Below are positions 1-7,904 of a DNA stretch of 18,410 bases, one piece after another (within the stretch, counting starts at the first letter, position 1; each line of letters starts with the position of its first letter). Origin of the DNA: an uncultured Pseudomonadota bacterium (lineage in GTDB: Bacteria > Pseudomonadota > Gammaproteobacteria > Steroidobacterales > Steroidobacteraceae). A program made the translations under genes and the position numbers. The stretch covers positions 1 to 18,410 of the forward strand of contig CAMLGF010000073.1 of the NCBI GenBank assembly GCA_946479515.1, written 5' to 3'. The notes under the pieces were generated by a model that saw nothing but the letters and a program-made list of their open reading frames with translations, was not told the DNA's origin and made no database searches.

Positions 1-66
1 GCAGGAGGCTCGCGCTTCGGCAGCGACCTGAGCCGATACCGCGCGGGAACTCCCGTCCGCAGCTGA
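1..66 (+). CDS. possible 3' end of an upstream gene (partial)
   Basis: Frame 1 is open from the window edge to a TGA at 64-66 and would encode 21 C-terminal residues, ending in GTPVRS. Nothing in this tail identifies a family. The other two forward frames also run some distance, so this is only the most natural reading. It would place the SDR gene downstream of another + strand gene. Confidence 0.3.
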   Translation, partial: AGGSRFGSDLSRYRAGTPVRS

Positions 67-84
67 CAGCCTGACAGGGCGGTT

Positions 85-102
85 GCACCCGAATCCGGGT
101 GC
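85..102 (+). other. stem-loop upstream of the SDR gene
   Basis: GCACCCG (85-91) and CGGGTGC (96-102) form a perfect 7-bp stem with a 4-nt AATC loop. No T-run follows, so it is not a textbook intrinsic terminator. It lies between a possible upstream stop at 64-66 and the SDR start region, where it could end upstream transcription or form part of the SDR leader. Confidence 0.4.
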
Positions 103-123
103 TGGATTCAGGGACACTGAACC

Positions 124-1005
124 ATGGAAAGCCCTTCGTCGCCTGCGCGTCGCCGTGCGCTCGAATATCTGACGGTCGCCGCAGCGCTGCCCCTCGCCGC
201 ACACTTGCTCCCGCTGGCAATCGCCAAGGATGGATCCATGCGCCGCGTGTTCATCACGGGTTCAACGGAGGGCCTCGGGCGAGGTGCCGCCGAGGCGCTC
301 ATGAAGGAAGGCCACCAAGTGGTATTGCATGCTCGTTCCAAGGAACGAGCCCGATCGCTGTCGGATCTCGCGTCACGCGCCGCGGGCGTTGCCATTGGCG
401 ACCTGGCAAGTGCCACGCAGACGCGCTCGCTCGCGGATCAAGTCAATAAACTCGGAAAGATGGATGCCGTGATTCACAACGCCGGCATCTACCGCGAACC
501 AGGCCGCGGGACGACCCAGGAAGGCCACGCCAGAGTGCTCGCGGTGAACGTGCTGGCACCCTATCTACTTACCGGCCTGATCGCGCGCCCGGATCGTCTG
601 GTGTATCTCAGCAGCAGCATGCATCGCAGTGGCGAAGTCAACCTGGATGACATCGACTGGACCGAGCGTCGCTGGGACACCCACCGCGCCTACGCCGAGA
701 GCAAGCTCTACATCACGGCGCTCGCATTCGCGGTGGCCCGCAAGTGGCCCCAGGTGTTGAGCAATGCGGTCGATCCTGGCTGGGTGCCAACCCGGATGGG
801 TGGCCGCGGCGCGCCGGACGACCTGGAGCAGGGCCACCTGACGCAGACCTGGCTGGCCACCAGCGACGACACGGCCGCGAGAAGCAGCGGAAAGTACTGG
901 TATCACCGCTCGCCGCGGCCTCCCGCCCCGCAAGCCACCCAAGCCGAATTTCAGGACGAGCTAATGGCGAAACTTGCCTCTCTGACCGGATATCGGCTGT
1001 TTTGA
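124..1005 (+). CDS. short-chain dehydrogenase/reductase (SDR family), start uncertain
   Basis: This is a classical-fold SDR oxidoreductase, expected to interconvert a hydroxyl and a carbonyl group using NAD(P)(H). Its substrate cannot be told from the sequence. In the 293-aa reading, the cofactor motif TGSTEGLG is at 45-52, HNAG at 118-121, the catalytic serine in the SSS at 163-165 and YAESK at 190-194, followed by DPGW. All core SDR elements are therefore present. Two starts compete. ATG 124 gives an N-terminal extension with RRRALEYL and a hydrophobic stretch, which resembles a Tat signal. ATG 238 gives a 255-aa protein beginning MRRVFITGS, as is usual for SDRs, and has a good AAGGA ribosome-binding site at 226-230. 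I favour 238 for the catalytic protein but report the longer frame. The stop overlaps the probable TTG start of the amine oxidase, so the two genes are probably co-translated. Confidence 0.88.
   Translation: MESPSSPARRRALEYLTVAAALPLAAHLLPLAIAKDGSMRRVFITGSTEGLGRGAAEALMKEGHQVVLHARSKERARSLSDLASRAAGVAIGDLASATQTRSLADQVNKLGKMDAVIHNAGIYREPGRGTTQEGHARVLAVNVLAPYLLTGLIARPDRLVYLSSSMHRSGEVNLDDIDWTERRWDTHRAYAESKLYITALAFAVARKWPQVLSNAVDPGWVPTRMGGRGAPDDLEQGHLTQTWLATSDDTAARSSGKYWYHRSPRPPAPQATQAEFQDELMAKLASLTGYRLF
226..230 (+). promoter_or_regulatory. ribosome-binding site for the internal SDR start at 238
   Basis: AAGGA lies 7 nt before ATG 238. The upstream ATG at 124 has only a distant AGGGA (107-111, 12 nt away). 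This supports 238 as the main start of the SDR. Confidence 0.5.
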
Positions 1006-2240
1006 CTATCGACGTCGACATCGTCGTGGTGGGCGGTGGCGCCGCTGGCATTGCTGCCGCGATGCGCCTGGCACAGAGGAACACCCCCGTATTGCTGCTC
1101 GAGGCGAGCTCGCGGCTGGGCGGCAGGGCGTGGACGCAGCGCATCCGGGGACTCGATCTTGACCTCGGCTGTGGCTGGCTACATTCCGCGGATCGCAATG
1201 GCTGGATGAACGTGGCCCGCGACACTGGCGTGCGCATCGACCGAAGCAAGCCCGCCTGGGGAACGCAGTACCACGATCTGGGATTCTCGCGCGAAGAGCA
1301 GGCGGCAGCGCGCGAGGCCCTCCGCCAATGGATGGATCGTCTCGGTTCTCAATCTCCGGCCAGCGATTGCGCGGCCGATGCGCTGCCATCGGACGGCCGC
1401 TGGAGCGCCTACATCCGCGCCATCGCCGGTTTCATCAGTGGCGCGCCACTGGAATCGCTCTCCTGTGCCGACTATGTGGCCTATGACGAGCACTCGACCG
1501 AGGAGAACTGGCGCGTCCCGATGGGGTACGGGACCTTGATTGTCCGCAGCCTTCCCGACGTGGTCCGCATGCGCTTGGCCTGTCCGGTGGCATCCATCAG
1601 CACGAACTCCGCAGGTGTGACGCTGGGTCTTGCGGACGGCAGCATCCGTGCGCGCGCCGTCATCCTCACGGTATCCACGCACGTACTGGTGAATGGCCCC
1701 CTCAAACTACCCGCAGGACTCGACAGCTGGCGGGAGGCGGCGAGCCGGCTGCCTCTCGGCCGCAACGAAAAGCTGTTCCTGGAAATCGTGAGAGAAGGAC
1801 CGTTCGAGGCCGAGACACAGGTGTTCGGGAATCCGCAGGATGCTGGCACGGGCGCGTATTACATACGGCCGATGGGTCTACCGGTCATCGAATGCTTCTT
1901 TGGCGGCGAGGGTGCCCAACTGGTGGAGCGCGAGGGGCCAGCCGCGGCCTTTGCCCATGCGGTGGACCAGATCGCCAGATTGTTCGGCGCCAACGCGCGC
2001 CTCATCCTCAAGCCATTGGCGGCCTCCAATTGGGGGCGCATGGATCGCATCGGCGGTGCCTACAGTTATGCGCGCCCCGGTTTCGCCGCCGCCCGCGCCG
2101 AGCTGGCAAGGCCGTTCGAGCAGCGCATCTTCTTTGCGGGCGAAGCGACCAGCCCGCGCGATTTCTCCACGGCGCATGGCGCGTACGACAGCGGCGTGCG
2201 CGCCGCGGATGAAGCCATCGAGGCTCTGAACGCCCGGTGA
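1002..2240 (+). CDS. FAD-dependent amine oxidase (flavin monoamine/polyamine oxidase family)
   Basis: This 412-aa flavoprotein of the amine oxidase superfamily oxidises a C-N bond, or a related substrate, with FAD. The substrate is not evident. The dinucleotide-binding motif GGGAAG is at residues 11-16, followed by LLLEASSRLGGR (31-42), which supplies the ribose-binding Glu and the RxGGR element of the family. The C-terminal FAD-contact region reads FAGEATSPRDFSTAHGAYDS, matching the family's usual ending. The frame stays open back to 744, but homology begins just after a TTG at 1002. That TTG overlaps the SDR stop as TTGA, so TTG is the likely start and translation is probably coupled. There is no signal peptide, so the enzyme should be cytoplasmic. 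Pairing with an SDR suggests two successive oxidation/reduction steps on one small molecule, which is inference. Confidence 0.88.
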   Translation: MTIDVDIVVVGGGAAGIAAAMRLAQRNTPVLLLEASSRLGGRAWTQRIRGLDLDLGCGWLHSADRNGWMNVARDTGVRIDRSKPAWGTQYHDLGFSREEQAAAREALRQWMDRLGSQSPASDCAADALPSDGRWSAYIRAIAGFISGAPLESLSCADYVAYDEHSTEENWRVPMGYGTLIVRSLPDVVRMRLACPVASISTNSAGVTLGLADGSIRARAVILTVSTHVLVNGPLKLPAGLDSWREAASRLPLGRNEKLFLEIVREGPFEAETQVFGNPQDAGTGAYYIRPMGLPVIECFFGGEGAQLVEREGPAAAFAHAVDQIARLFGANARLILKPLAASNWGRMDRIGGAYSYARPGFAAARAELARPFEQRIFFAGEATSPRDFSTAHGAYDSGVRAADEAIEALNAR

Positions 2241-2258
2241 GGCGGCAGCCATCTGCGC

Positions 2259-2264
2259 TATATT
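2259..2264 (+). promoter_or_regulatory. possible -10 element for the ankyrin gene
   Basis: TATATT matches 5 of 6 positions of a sigma-70 -10 box and stands out in GC-rich sequence between the amine oxidase stop and the ankyrin gene. No convincing -35 hexamer lies at the right distance, so the call is weak. Confidence 0.25.
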
Positions 2265-2380
2265 GGCCGCGCGGAACAAGCCGCATCCGGGTCCGCGGGC
2301 AGGGTTGAACCCACTTGTGCTCGAATCGAACAACACACCTTTATGCAGCCGGCGCTGCGGACCAACCGGCATCGATGCAT

Positions 2381-2385
2381 GGAGG
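2381..2385 (+). promoter_or_regulatory. ribosome-binding site selecting GTG 2391
   Basis: GGAGG sits 5 nt before GTG 2391. This is a stronger arrangement than that of the in-frame ATGs at 2343 and 2379, and it fixes the start of the ankyrin-repeat gene. Confidence 0.65.
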
Positions 2386-2390
2386 TTTTC

Positions 2391-4019
2391 GTGAACACCC
2401 TGACCGATCGGTCGAACATCGACCATTTGCGCAAGCAGTCCAAGGATCTGTTGCGCCGATATCGTGCCGCCGAGCCTTCGGCTTACGCACATCTGCGCAG
2501 CTTTCTCCCCGTCGCGCGCGGCAAAAGCGATGCCGCCCTTGCTGCCCTGCAACTGCGCCTGCACGACATGCAATCGTGCGTCGCGCGCGAGTACGGCTGC
2601 GCCTCGTGGGGCAATCTCAAGGACGAGGTGGAGGCCCGGCGCGCACGCGCGCAGGACGTCCAGTCACTTCGTCGTCACTGGTTGGGATTGGTCTATGGCG
2701 CAGACATCACCGGCGGCAGCGTGCGTCCCAAACCGGAACTGGCGGCGCGGCTGCTGGAAACCAACCCGGAAATTCCTGGTGATGACAGGTGGATGGCTTG
2801 CGCCATCGGCGACGTGGGCGCGGTGCGAAGCGCCATCGCAGCCGATGGCCAGTGGGTCAATCGTGACGGGGGAATCCTGCGGATCGCGCCACTCGTCGCG
2901 GTGACACACTCGTCTCTTGCCAAGCATCCGAAGTTTCGCGCCGGCCTGCTGGAATGCCTGCGCCTGCTCCTCGACCGGGGCGCGAACCCCGACCAATTCT
3001 GCCGCAATCGCCAGTCGCCGCACTCATTGGAGCAGCCGGGCGAAGACCGCCTTTCCGCCCTGTATGGCGCGGCCGGCAAGGTTCATGACCCGGAGATGAC
3101 CCGTCTGCTGCTCGCGGCAGGCGCCAATGGCAACGACGGGGAATCGCTGTATCACTCGGTGGAAGATCCCGATCCGTCCTTGCCGTGCACGGCGGCGCTG
3201 CTCGAAGCAGGGACGCGGGTCGTGGGCTCGAACGCCCTGGCGCGGATTCTCGATGTCGACAATCTCGCCGGGCTGAAGCTGCTGCTGAAATACACGCCGC
3301 ACGGCGATCCGGATCTCGGCCGAATCCTGCACTGGGCTATCTACCGAGGCCGATCGGTGGCGCATGTCCGCGCTCTGCTGGACGCAGGGGCGGATCCGGG
3401 ATCCCTGAACGCTCATGCGCGGAACGCCTTCCACGAGGCCGCCAACTTCGGTTTGCCGGAAGTCATGCGCCTGCTGCGCGATCGTGGCGCCGGAGACACG
3501 CTCACGGACGAGGAGAAATTCGTCTCCGCCTGCGCACGCGCGGACGAGGCAGAAGCGCGTCGCCTGTTCGATCCCGGCATCTTTGCGAGGCTCAGCCCGG
3601 CTCAGCTCAAACAGTTGCCGAATCTGGCGATGAGCGATCGCGACGACGCCGTGCGACTCATGGTGGATCTCGGCTGGCCCCTTGGCACACGCGGCGGCGA
3701 CATCGACGGGTCGGCGCTCAACTGGGCCGTGTTCCGCGGGCGCGCCGAGCTCACGGAGTTCCTGCTGGAGCGCGGCGCGAGCTTCCGTGAGCCTCATGGC
3801 TACAACAGCGATGTCGTCGGCACCCTGTCCTGGGCCTCGATCAATGAGCCGCGTAACGACGGGGACTGGCCCGCGTGCGCCGCCGCGCTGATGCGTCATG
3901 GACTTCCGCCTGCCACCCTCGCGCAATCACAGCCGTCTGCGCCACTGCTGACCGTGCGTATCGACGGTCGCACGATGACCTTCCCGATGGAGGTGGCGGA
4001 AGTGCTGCTGGCAAGCTGA
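2391..4019 (+). CDS. ankyrin-repeat domain protein
   Basis: This 542-aa protein starts at GTG 2391, chosen for its GGAGG site; ATG 2379 and ATG 2343 are in-frame alternatives. The first ~80 residues (DHLRKQSKDLLRRYR ... VAREYGCASWGNLK) resemble a helical N-terminal module often found before ankyrin repeats in proteobacterial proteins. The rest contains many degenerate ankyrin units, visible as LLLDRGANPD, LLLAAGANGND, ALLDAGADPGSLN, LLRDRGAGD and FLLERGASF. Ankyrin repeats bind other proteins, but no partner is evident and no catalytic motif is seen. There is no signal peptide or membrane segment, so a cytoplasmic location is expected. The gene is not clearly in an operon. A strong hairpin follows the stop directly. 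Confidence 0.85.
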   Translation: MNTLTDRSNIDHLRKQSKDLLRRYRAAEPSAYAHLRSFLPVARGKSDAALAALQLRLHDMQSCVAREYGCASWGNLKDEVEARRARAQDVQSLRRHWLGLVYGADITGGSVRPKPELAARLLETNPEIPGDDRWMACAIGDVGAVRSAIAADGQWVNRDGGILRIAPLVAVTHSSLAKHPKFRAGLLECLRLLLDRGANPDQFCRNRQSPHSLEQPGEDRLSALYGAAGKVHDPEMTRLLLAAGANGNDGESLYHSVEDPDPSLPCTAALLEAGTRVVGSNALARILDVDNLAGLKLLLKYTPHGDPDLGRILHWAIYRGRSVAHVRALLDAGADPGSLNAHARNAFHEAANFGLPEVMRLLRDRGAGDTLTDEEKFVSACARADEAEARRLFDPGIFARLSPAQLKQLPNLAMSDRDDAVRLMVDLGWPLGTRGGDIDGSALNWAVFRGRAELTEFLLERGASFREPHGYNSDVVGTLSWASINEPRNDGDWPACAAALMRHGLPPATLAQSQPSAPLLTVRIDGRTMTFPMEVAEVLLAS

Positions 4020-4026
4020 AAGGACA

Positions 4027-4050
4027 GAGGGTGGACCCGAGTCCACCCTC
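4027..4050. terminator. bidirectional hairpin between convergent ankyrin and xylanase genes
   Basis: GAGGGTGGAC (4027-4036), loop CCGA, GTCCACCCTC (4041-4050): a perfect 10-bp GC-rich stem starting 8 nt after the ankyrin stop and 22 nt beyond the xylanase stop on the other strand. No U-tract follows on either strand, so it may act as a non-canonical terminator or protect 3' ends. Its position between convergent genes supports that role. Confidence 0.7.
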
Positions 4051-4072
4051 CGCCCCGATCACGGCAGACCGC

Positions 4073-5083
4073 CTATGGCGTATTGCCGTAGCCGATCGCG
4101 CCGTTGCAATGCATCCATTCGCTGTTGGAGCCGCCGCCGCACCGGCCATTGGCGTAGAGACCGGTGTTGTAGGTCTGCGCCTCAGACTGCCGCGTCTGGC
4201 CGTTCACGATGATGTAGTCGACCTGCACGTCCCTGTTGCCGCTGTCGTTGGTGAACGCAACCGTGATGCCGCCGGACAGCGATGTGGACGCGTTGTAATT
4301 CTGCATGCTGGTCCCCAGAGTCCAGGTCTGCACGTTCTGGTTGTTCACGCGCAGCGTGATCGATTCACCCCCGACCGTGCCTCGCGCGCGCACCGTGAAG
4401 CTCTTGGTGCCGCCGCCTCCACCACCACCCCCGCCACCGCCAATGGTGATATCGGAGCTGCCACTGCTTTGGTAACCCTCGGTGGCCAACACCTGATAGT
4501 TGTGCGTGCCGAGATTCATGCCGTAGGCAGCCCAGGCATCGAAGTGGTTACCCGCCGTGATCGTGCCGCCCACGCGCTTCTGCTGCCGCACGCTCCAGTA
4601 CTGGTAGAAAGTGCAGCTGTTGCCCGTGATGCACGGCGCGTTCACTCGCTGCGTGCGATACACGTCGTAGGTGCCACCGTCGCTGGTCACCGTCCCCATG
4701 TATCCCTGTCCGCCCGGCGGCCGGTAAGTACCCCAGCTGTCGACGATGTAGTACTCCACGAGTGGATTGGTGGTCCAGCCGTAAAGCGTGAGATAGGCAT
4801 TGCCGTTGGGACTGAAAGTGCCCGAATAGGTCACGGTGCGGCGTCCGCCGGGATTCCAGCCTTTGCCGCCGACCCAGTTGTTGATGTTGCTCCACTGGGA
4901 TGTGTATCGGCCCCCGGACTGCAGGCAGAAATTCACATTGCCGCTGTCCTTCCAGAACGAGTAGTAGTACCCGTCATGGGTGCCGGTCTGGTTGCTGGTC
5001 AGGCACTGGGCGCCCGCCGAGGTTGCATACATCGTTGCCAGGCAGGCGAACGCCGCCGCAGCCCTTCTGAAACTGAAGTTCAT
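4073..5083 (-). CDS. secreted GH11 endo-1,4-beta-xylanase with C-terminal CBM60-like module
   Basis: This 336-aa secreted enzyme cuts beta-1,4 bonds inside xylan. The start is the ATG at 5083, preceded by GGGGAG at 5-nt spacing; the frame continues upstream but without a signal peptide. Residues 1-25 are a Sec signal ending in SAGA, with cleavage before Q26. Residues ~26-214 are a GH11 jelly roll, with the nucleophile E110 in PLVEYYIV and the acid/base E202 in [13 protein letters not shown], both in typical contexts. Eleven consecutive glycines (215-225) form a linker. Residues ~226-336 ([20 protein letters not shown] ... [11 protein letters not shown]) match the CBM36/60 type of calcium-dependent xylan-binding module, with a probable C314-C326 disulfide in the tail. 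It acts outside the cell. The nucleoside hydrolase lies upstream on the same strand but 300 nt away, so the gene probably has its own promoter. Confidence 0.92.
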   Translation of the reverse strand: MNFSFRRAAAAFACLATMYATSAGAQCLTSNQTGTHDGYYYSFWKDSGNVNFCLQSGGRYTSQWSNINNWVGGKGWNPGGRRTVTYSGTFSPNGNAYLTLYGWTTNPLVEYYIVDSWGTYRPPGGQGYMGTVTSDGGTYDVYRTQRVNAPCITGNSCTFYQYWSVRQQKRVGGTITAGNHFDAWAAYGMNLGTHNYQVLATEGYQSSGSSDITIGGGGGGGGGGGTKSFTVRARGTVGGESITLRVNNQNVQTWTLGTSMQNYNASTSLSGGITVAFTNDSGNRDVQVDYIIVNGQTRQSEAQTYNTGLYANGRCGGGSNSEWMHCNGAIGYGNTP

Positions 5084-5383
5084 GAGTACTCCCCTTCGTC
5101 GACGCGCGACCACAATGGTCCCGCGCCAGCATTGATGAATGACAAGCTGGTGTACTGTGTTGTGAGTGGGTGGGCCGATGAACGGACTTTCCGCGTCCCG
5201 TCTCTGGCCTGACCTCCTGTCGGGTTGCACCGGCATCCTGCGGCCCGCCTCTTATCCTCGCTGCCTTGCCTCCCGTCAATCGGCGGAATCTGCGACAGCG
5301 TTGTCGTCGCGATGTGCAGTGCTCGCCTCAGGTCTGCCGGGGCAATTTCCCCGAGGCCGCGTTGCGAATGGATCGGCCCGGCG
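5084..5383. other. 300-nt intergenic region: xylanase leader, no gene
   Basis: Short open frames here carry no recognisable protein. The region should hold the xylanase promoter on the - strand. An imperfect dyad at 5104-5126 (GACCA/TGGTC with flanking GCGC/GCGC and a 2-nt bulge) lies about 20 nt before the xylanase start and could be an operator or leader hairpin. I found no convincing -35/-10 pair, and no clear terminator for the nucleoside hydrolase. Confidence 0.5.
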
Positions 5384-6337
5384 TTACTTCGCGAGGCGCG
5401 CGACGAAATCGCCCATGAAGCGCTCGACGTCCACATCGAGCGCCACGGAAGCATTCGGCTGTCCTTCGCCGGGACGCGTCAGGCCTTCGGGAGTGACCTC
5501 CAGCCGAAGCGGGCGCAAGTCGTAGTGTCGTTCCCGGCTCACCAACTCCACGGCGAGCACGTCGAACAGTGTCGGCTGATCTCCCTGCCAGTGGTTGGTG
5601 TAACGCCACACCTGATCGAGCGCGGCGAGCGCGTCATTGAGGGGCGTGCCATGCGCGAATATCCGCACCCGCATCTCGGGTTTGAGCTTGAGGTCTGCGG
5701 TGGAATCCAGCGGTGCGACCAGCAGCGGGACACCCGCCGTGAACACCGTCCGTGCTGCGCGCGCGTTCGACTTGATGTTCCACTCGGGCTCGGGGCTGGA
5801 GCCTGGCGCGTAACCGCGATACACGGCCCCACCCATGAGCGCGATGGCGCGGATCTGCCGGGCGATCCCCGGCTCACTGTCGAGCAGCGCGGCGATGTTG
5901 GTCAATTCGCCAACCGCGATGATCGTAACCTCGCCGGGGCGCTCGCGAATGGCGTCGCGCATGAACCGGATGGCGCCATCGACATGCAGGCTGGCAGAGG
6001 AAAAGTCCGCGGCCCAATCCACCTGTTTCATGTACTGCGGAGCGGTGGAAATGCCGGCGAACACCGGTATCTCGTCCCAGGTTCCGCCGGCCACGCGTAG
6101 TAGTTTGGCCGCGAGGCGCGCGCGCGCCACGGTGTCTCCAGAAACGGTGGTGACGGCCAGCAGTTCCAGATCGGGTCGCTGCAGGAGGTCGGCCAACGCG
6201 TAGGCATCGTCGATGTCGGTGCCGATGTCGGTGTCGAAAATCACCGGGATACGCGGCGCGCCCGCCGCCTGTAATCCTCCGAGGCGGCAAATCGAGAACA
6301 ATAGGATCGCGAGCAGCGCCGGGATTCTGTTCTTCAT
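5384..6337 (-). CDS. secreted inosine-uridine-type nucleoside hydrolase
   Basis: This 317-aa N-ribohydrolase of the IUNH family splits the N-glycosidic bond of nucleosides to give ribose and a free base; its base preference is not readable. ATG 6337 is chosen because GAGGA lies upstream at suitable spacing and the following MKNRIPALLAILLF is a Sec-type signal. The frame extends further upstream to 6454 but would bury the signal. The calcium-binding signature DTDIGTDIDDA (35-45) is present with all its aspartates, and EWNIKSNARAA corresponds to the family's conserved ExN element. The protein is probably periplasmic: the FSIC near the signal end is a poor lipobox, because Ile precedes Cys. Secreted nucleoside hydrolases fit salvage of extracellular nucleosides. 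It is divergent from the ogt gene. Confidence 0.88.
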   Translation of the reverse strand: MKNRIPALLAILLFSICRLGGLQAAGAPRIPVIFDTDIGTDIDDAYALADLLQRPDLELLAVTTVSGDTVARARLAAKLLRVAGGTWDEIPVFAGISTAPQYMKQVDWAADFSSASLHVDGAIRFMRDAIRERPGEVTIIAVGELTNIAALLDSEPGIARQIRAIALMGGAVYRGYAPGSSPEPEWNIKSNARAARTVFTAGVPLLVAPLDSTADLKLKPEMRVRIFAHGTPLNDALAALDQVWRYTNHWQGDQPTLFDVLAVELVSRERHYDLRPLRLEVTPEGLTRPGEGQPNASVALDVDVERFMGDFVARLAK

Positions 6338-6399
6338 CGCGATTTCCTCGTTCGAAACAGGGAGCCCCGCCAGCGACGATCGCGACAGCAAGGCCCGGG

Positions 6400-6427
6400 T
6401 CGAAAAGTACGCTGCTGCTGTTACGCT
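6400..6427 (+). promoter_or_regulatory. possible ogt promoter, leaderless arrangement
   Basis: A -10-like TACGCT at 6422-6427 has a weak -35-like TCGAAA at 6400-6405 (16-nt spacer). Transcription would then start at about 6434-6435, on the ATG of ogt itself. No Shine-Dalgarno sequence precedes that ATG. This is suggestive only. Confidence 0.25.
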
Positions 6428-6434
6428 GGCCACC

Positions 6435-6944
6435 ATGAGCAACGCGGAACCCATGATCTACCACGACATCCCGTCGCCGGTCGGGCGGCTGCGCCTGATC
6501 GCCACGGGTGCGTATCTCACGGCGATCTGGTTCGAGCAGGGCCGCGATTCACACAAGTCTGATGCGGCACTGATCGCGGGCGATTCGCCCGTGCTCGCCC
6601 GTGCTGGCGCGCAACTCGAGGAGTACTTCGGCGGCGTACGGCGCGAATTCGAGCTGCCGCTGTCGCCGCGGGGGACCGAGTTCCAATTGCGTGTGTGGCG
6701 AAAACTCCAGGAGATCGAATACGGCACTACCAGCACGTACGGCACCCTGGCGCGCGAGCTCGGCAAGCCCAATGCTTCGCGTGCCGTGGGCCTCGCCAAT
6801 GGCAGCAACCCCATTCCCATCGTCATTCCCTGTCATCGCGTGATCGGCGCCAATGGCGCACTCACGGGATTCGGCGGTGGGCTGCCCATCAAGCGCTCGC
6901 TGCTCGAACTGGAGCGATCGCGCGCACAGCCGAGGCTTCTGTAA
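6435..6944 (+). CDS. ogt: methylated-DNA--[protein]-cysteine S-methyltransferase
   Basis: This 169-aa suicide repair protein transfers alkyl groups from O6-alkylguanine (and O4-alkylthymine) in DNA to its own cysteine. The active-site motif IPCHRVIG contains Cys133. R116 in the SRAVGLANGSNP stretch corresponds to the arginine finger of the recognition helix, and TEFQLRVWRKLQEI with YGTLA is typical of the C-terminal domain. An N-terminal PSPVGRLRL strand is also typical. The length fits the single-domain Ogt/MGMT family without an Ada regulatory domain. Two starts are possible: ATG 6435, with no ribosome-binding site, and ATG 6453, which begins MIYHDIPSPVG; both keep the whole domain. The stop is followed immediately by the end of the convergent cdsA-like gene, with no base between them. 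Confidence 0.93.
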   Translation: MSNAEPMIYHDIPSPVGRLRLIATGAYLTAIWFEQGRDSHKSDAALIAGDSPVLARAGAQLEEYFGGVRREFELPLSPRGTEFQLRVWRKLQEIEYGTTSTYGTLARELGKPNASRAVGLANGSNPIPIVIPCHRVIGANGALTGFGGGLPIKRSLLELERSRAQPRLL

Positions 6945-7904
6945 TCAGGTGGCGTGGAAGAACCGCACGATGTGAAAGAAGACCGGCGCGGCAAAACAGA
7001 TCGAATCCGTGCGGTCCAGCATGCCGCCATGCCCTTCGATCATGACGCCCCAGTCCTTTGCACCGAGGCTGCGCTTCACCGCCGAGAGCGTCAGACCGCC
7101 GAGAAAACCCATGACGACGATGGCTGCGGAGATCGCCGCGGACTCCAGCGGCGTGAATGGCGTAATCCACCACATCGCCGCGCCGATCGCCGTCGCGGCG
7201 AGCCCGCCGCCGATGAATCCCTCGACGGTCTTCGACGGACTGACCACGGGTGCGATCTTCGTGCGGCCGAACAGCTTGCCGAACACGTATTGCATCACGT
7301 CGCTCATCTGCACGACCAGCAGTAGATAGAACAGGAGCAGCGCATTGCGCCCGGGCTGCCCCGGTATGGCCAGCATCAGCAGCGCGGGCGCGTGACTGAG
7401 GCAGTACACGGTCACCATCAGCCCCCACTGCTGCTTGGCGGTGCGCGATAGAAAGTCGACGATGTCGGAGCGCAGCGCGGCGATGGAGGGCAGCAGCAGA
7501 AAGGCCCAGACGGGAATGAAGATGGCGAACAGTCCATAGCGTCCCATGCCGATGAGCACGAACTGCAGCGGCAGCACCACGAAGAACGCCAGTGACAAAG
7601 GCAGCCGGTCGCCCGGGCTGCTCGGCGTGAGCGTGATGAACTCGCGCAATGCGAAAAAAGACGCCAGCGCGAACATCACGAGCGTGACGGTGGGGCCGGT
7701 GAAAAAGGCCACGGCGAGGATGGCGACCATCACCCACCATGCATTGATGCGCTCCACCAGATTGCGGCGGCTGGCGGCCTGGCGGGCGTCGCCGGGGCGG
7801 CGCAGAAGCGCGGCGCCGGTCGCCGAGGCGACTCCGAGCATCAGCACCAACGCGCCGAACAGCCAGTAGAACTCAGAGGGAATGGCGCGCAGATGGCCGA
7901 TCAT
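6945..7904 (-). CDS. phosphatidate cytidylyltransferase (CdsA family)
   Basis: This 319-aa inner-membrane enzyme makes CDP-diacylglycerol from phosphatidate and CTP, the branch point for anionic and amino phospholipids. It has several hydrophobic segments (about 12-30, 57-82, 102-141, 161-180, 186-200, 232-270). The complete CDP-diglyceride synthase signature is present at 274-300, running from SAVKRSLGAKDWG to HGGMLDRTD. SPSKTVEGFIGG (222-233) is the other conserved block. ATG 7904 overlaps the stop of the acyltransferase gene as ATGA, giving coupled translation. It is the last gene of the lipid operon. A second, housekeeping cdsA probably exists elsewhere in the genome, because this operon resembles accessory lipid operons such as ynbAB of E. 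coli (from memory). Confidence 0.92.
   Translation of the reverse strand: MIGHLRAIPSEFYWLFGALVLMLGVASATGAALLRRPGDARQAASRRNLVERINAWWVMVAILAVAFFTGPTVTLVMFALASFFALREFITLTPSSPGDRLPLSLAFFVVLPLQFVLIGMGRYGLFAIFIPVWAFLLLPSIAALRSDIVDFLSRTAKQQWGLMVTVYCLSHAPALLMLAIPGQPGRNALLLFYLLLVVQMSDVMQYVFGKLFGRTKIAPVVSPSKTVEGFIGGGLAATAIGAAMWWITPFTPLESAAISAAIVVMGFLGGLTLSAVKRSLGAKDWGVMIEGHGGMLDRTDSICFAAPVFFHIVRFFHAT

Noticed and set aside
744..1001. N-terminal extension of the amine oxidase frame back to 744
   Set aside because: The sequence before residue 1 of the FAD motif is Arg/Pro/Ala-rich and overlaps conserved SDR coding sequence in another frame. The TTG at 1002 fits the family start.
3875..5212. 445-codon open frame on the + strand
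   Set aside because: It lies opposite the xylanase, whose signal peptide, catalytic glutamates and binding module are clear. Its own translation is low-complexity Ala/Val/Arg sequence with no domain, typical of the antisense frame of a GC-rich gene.
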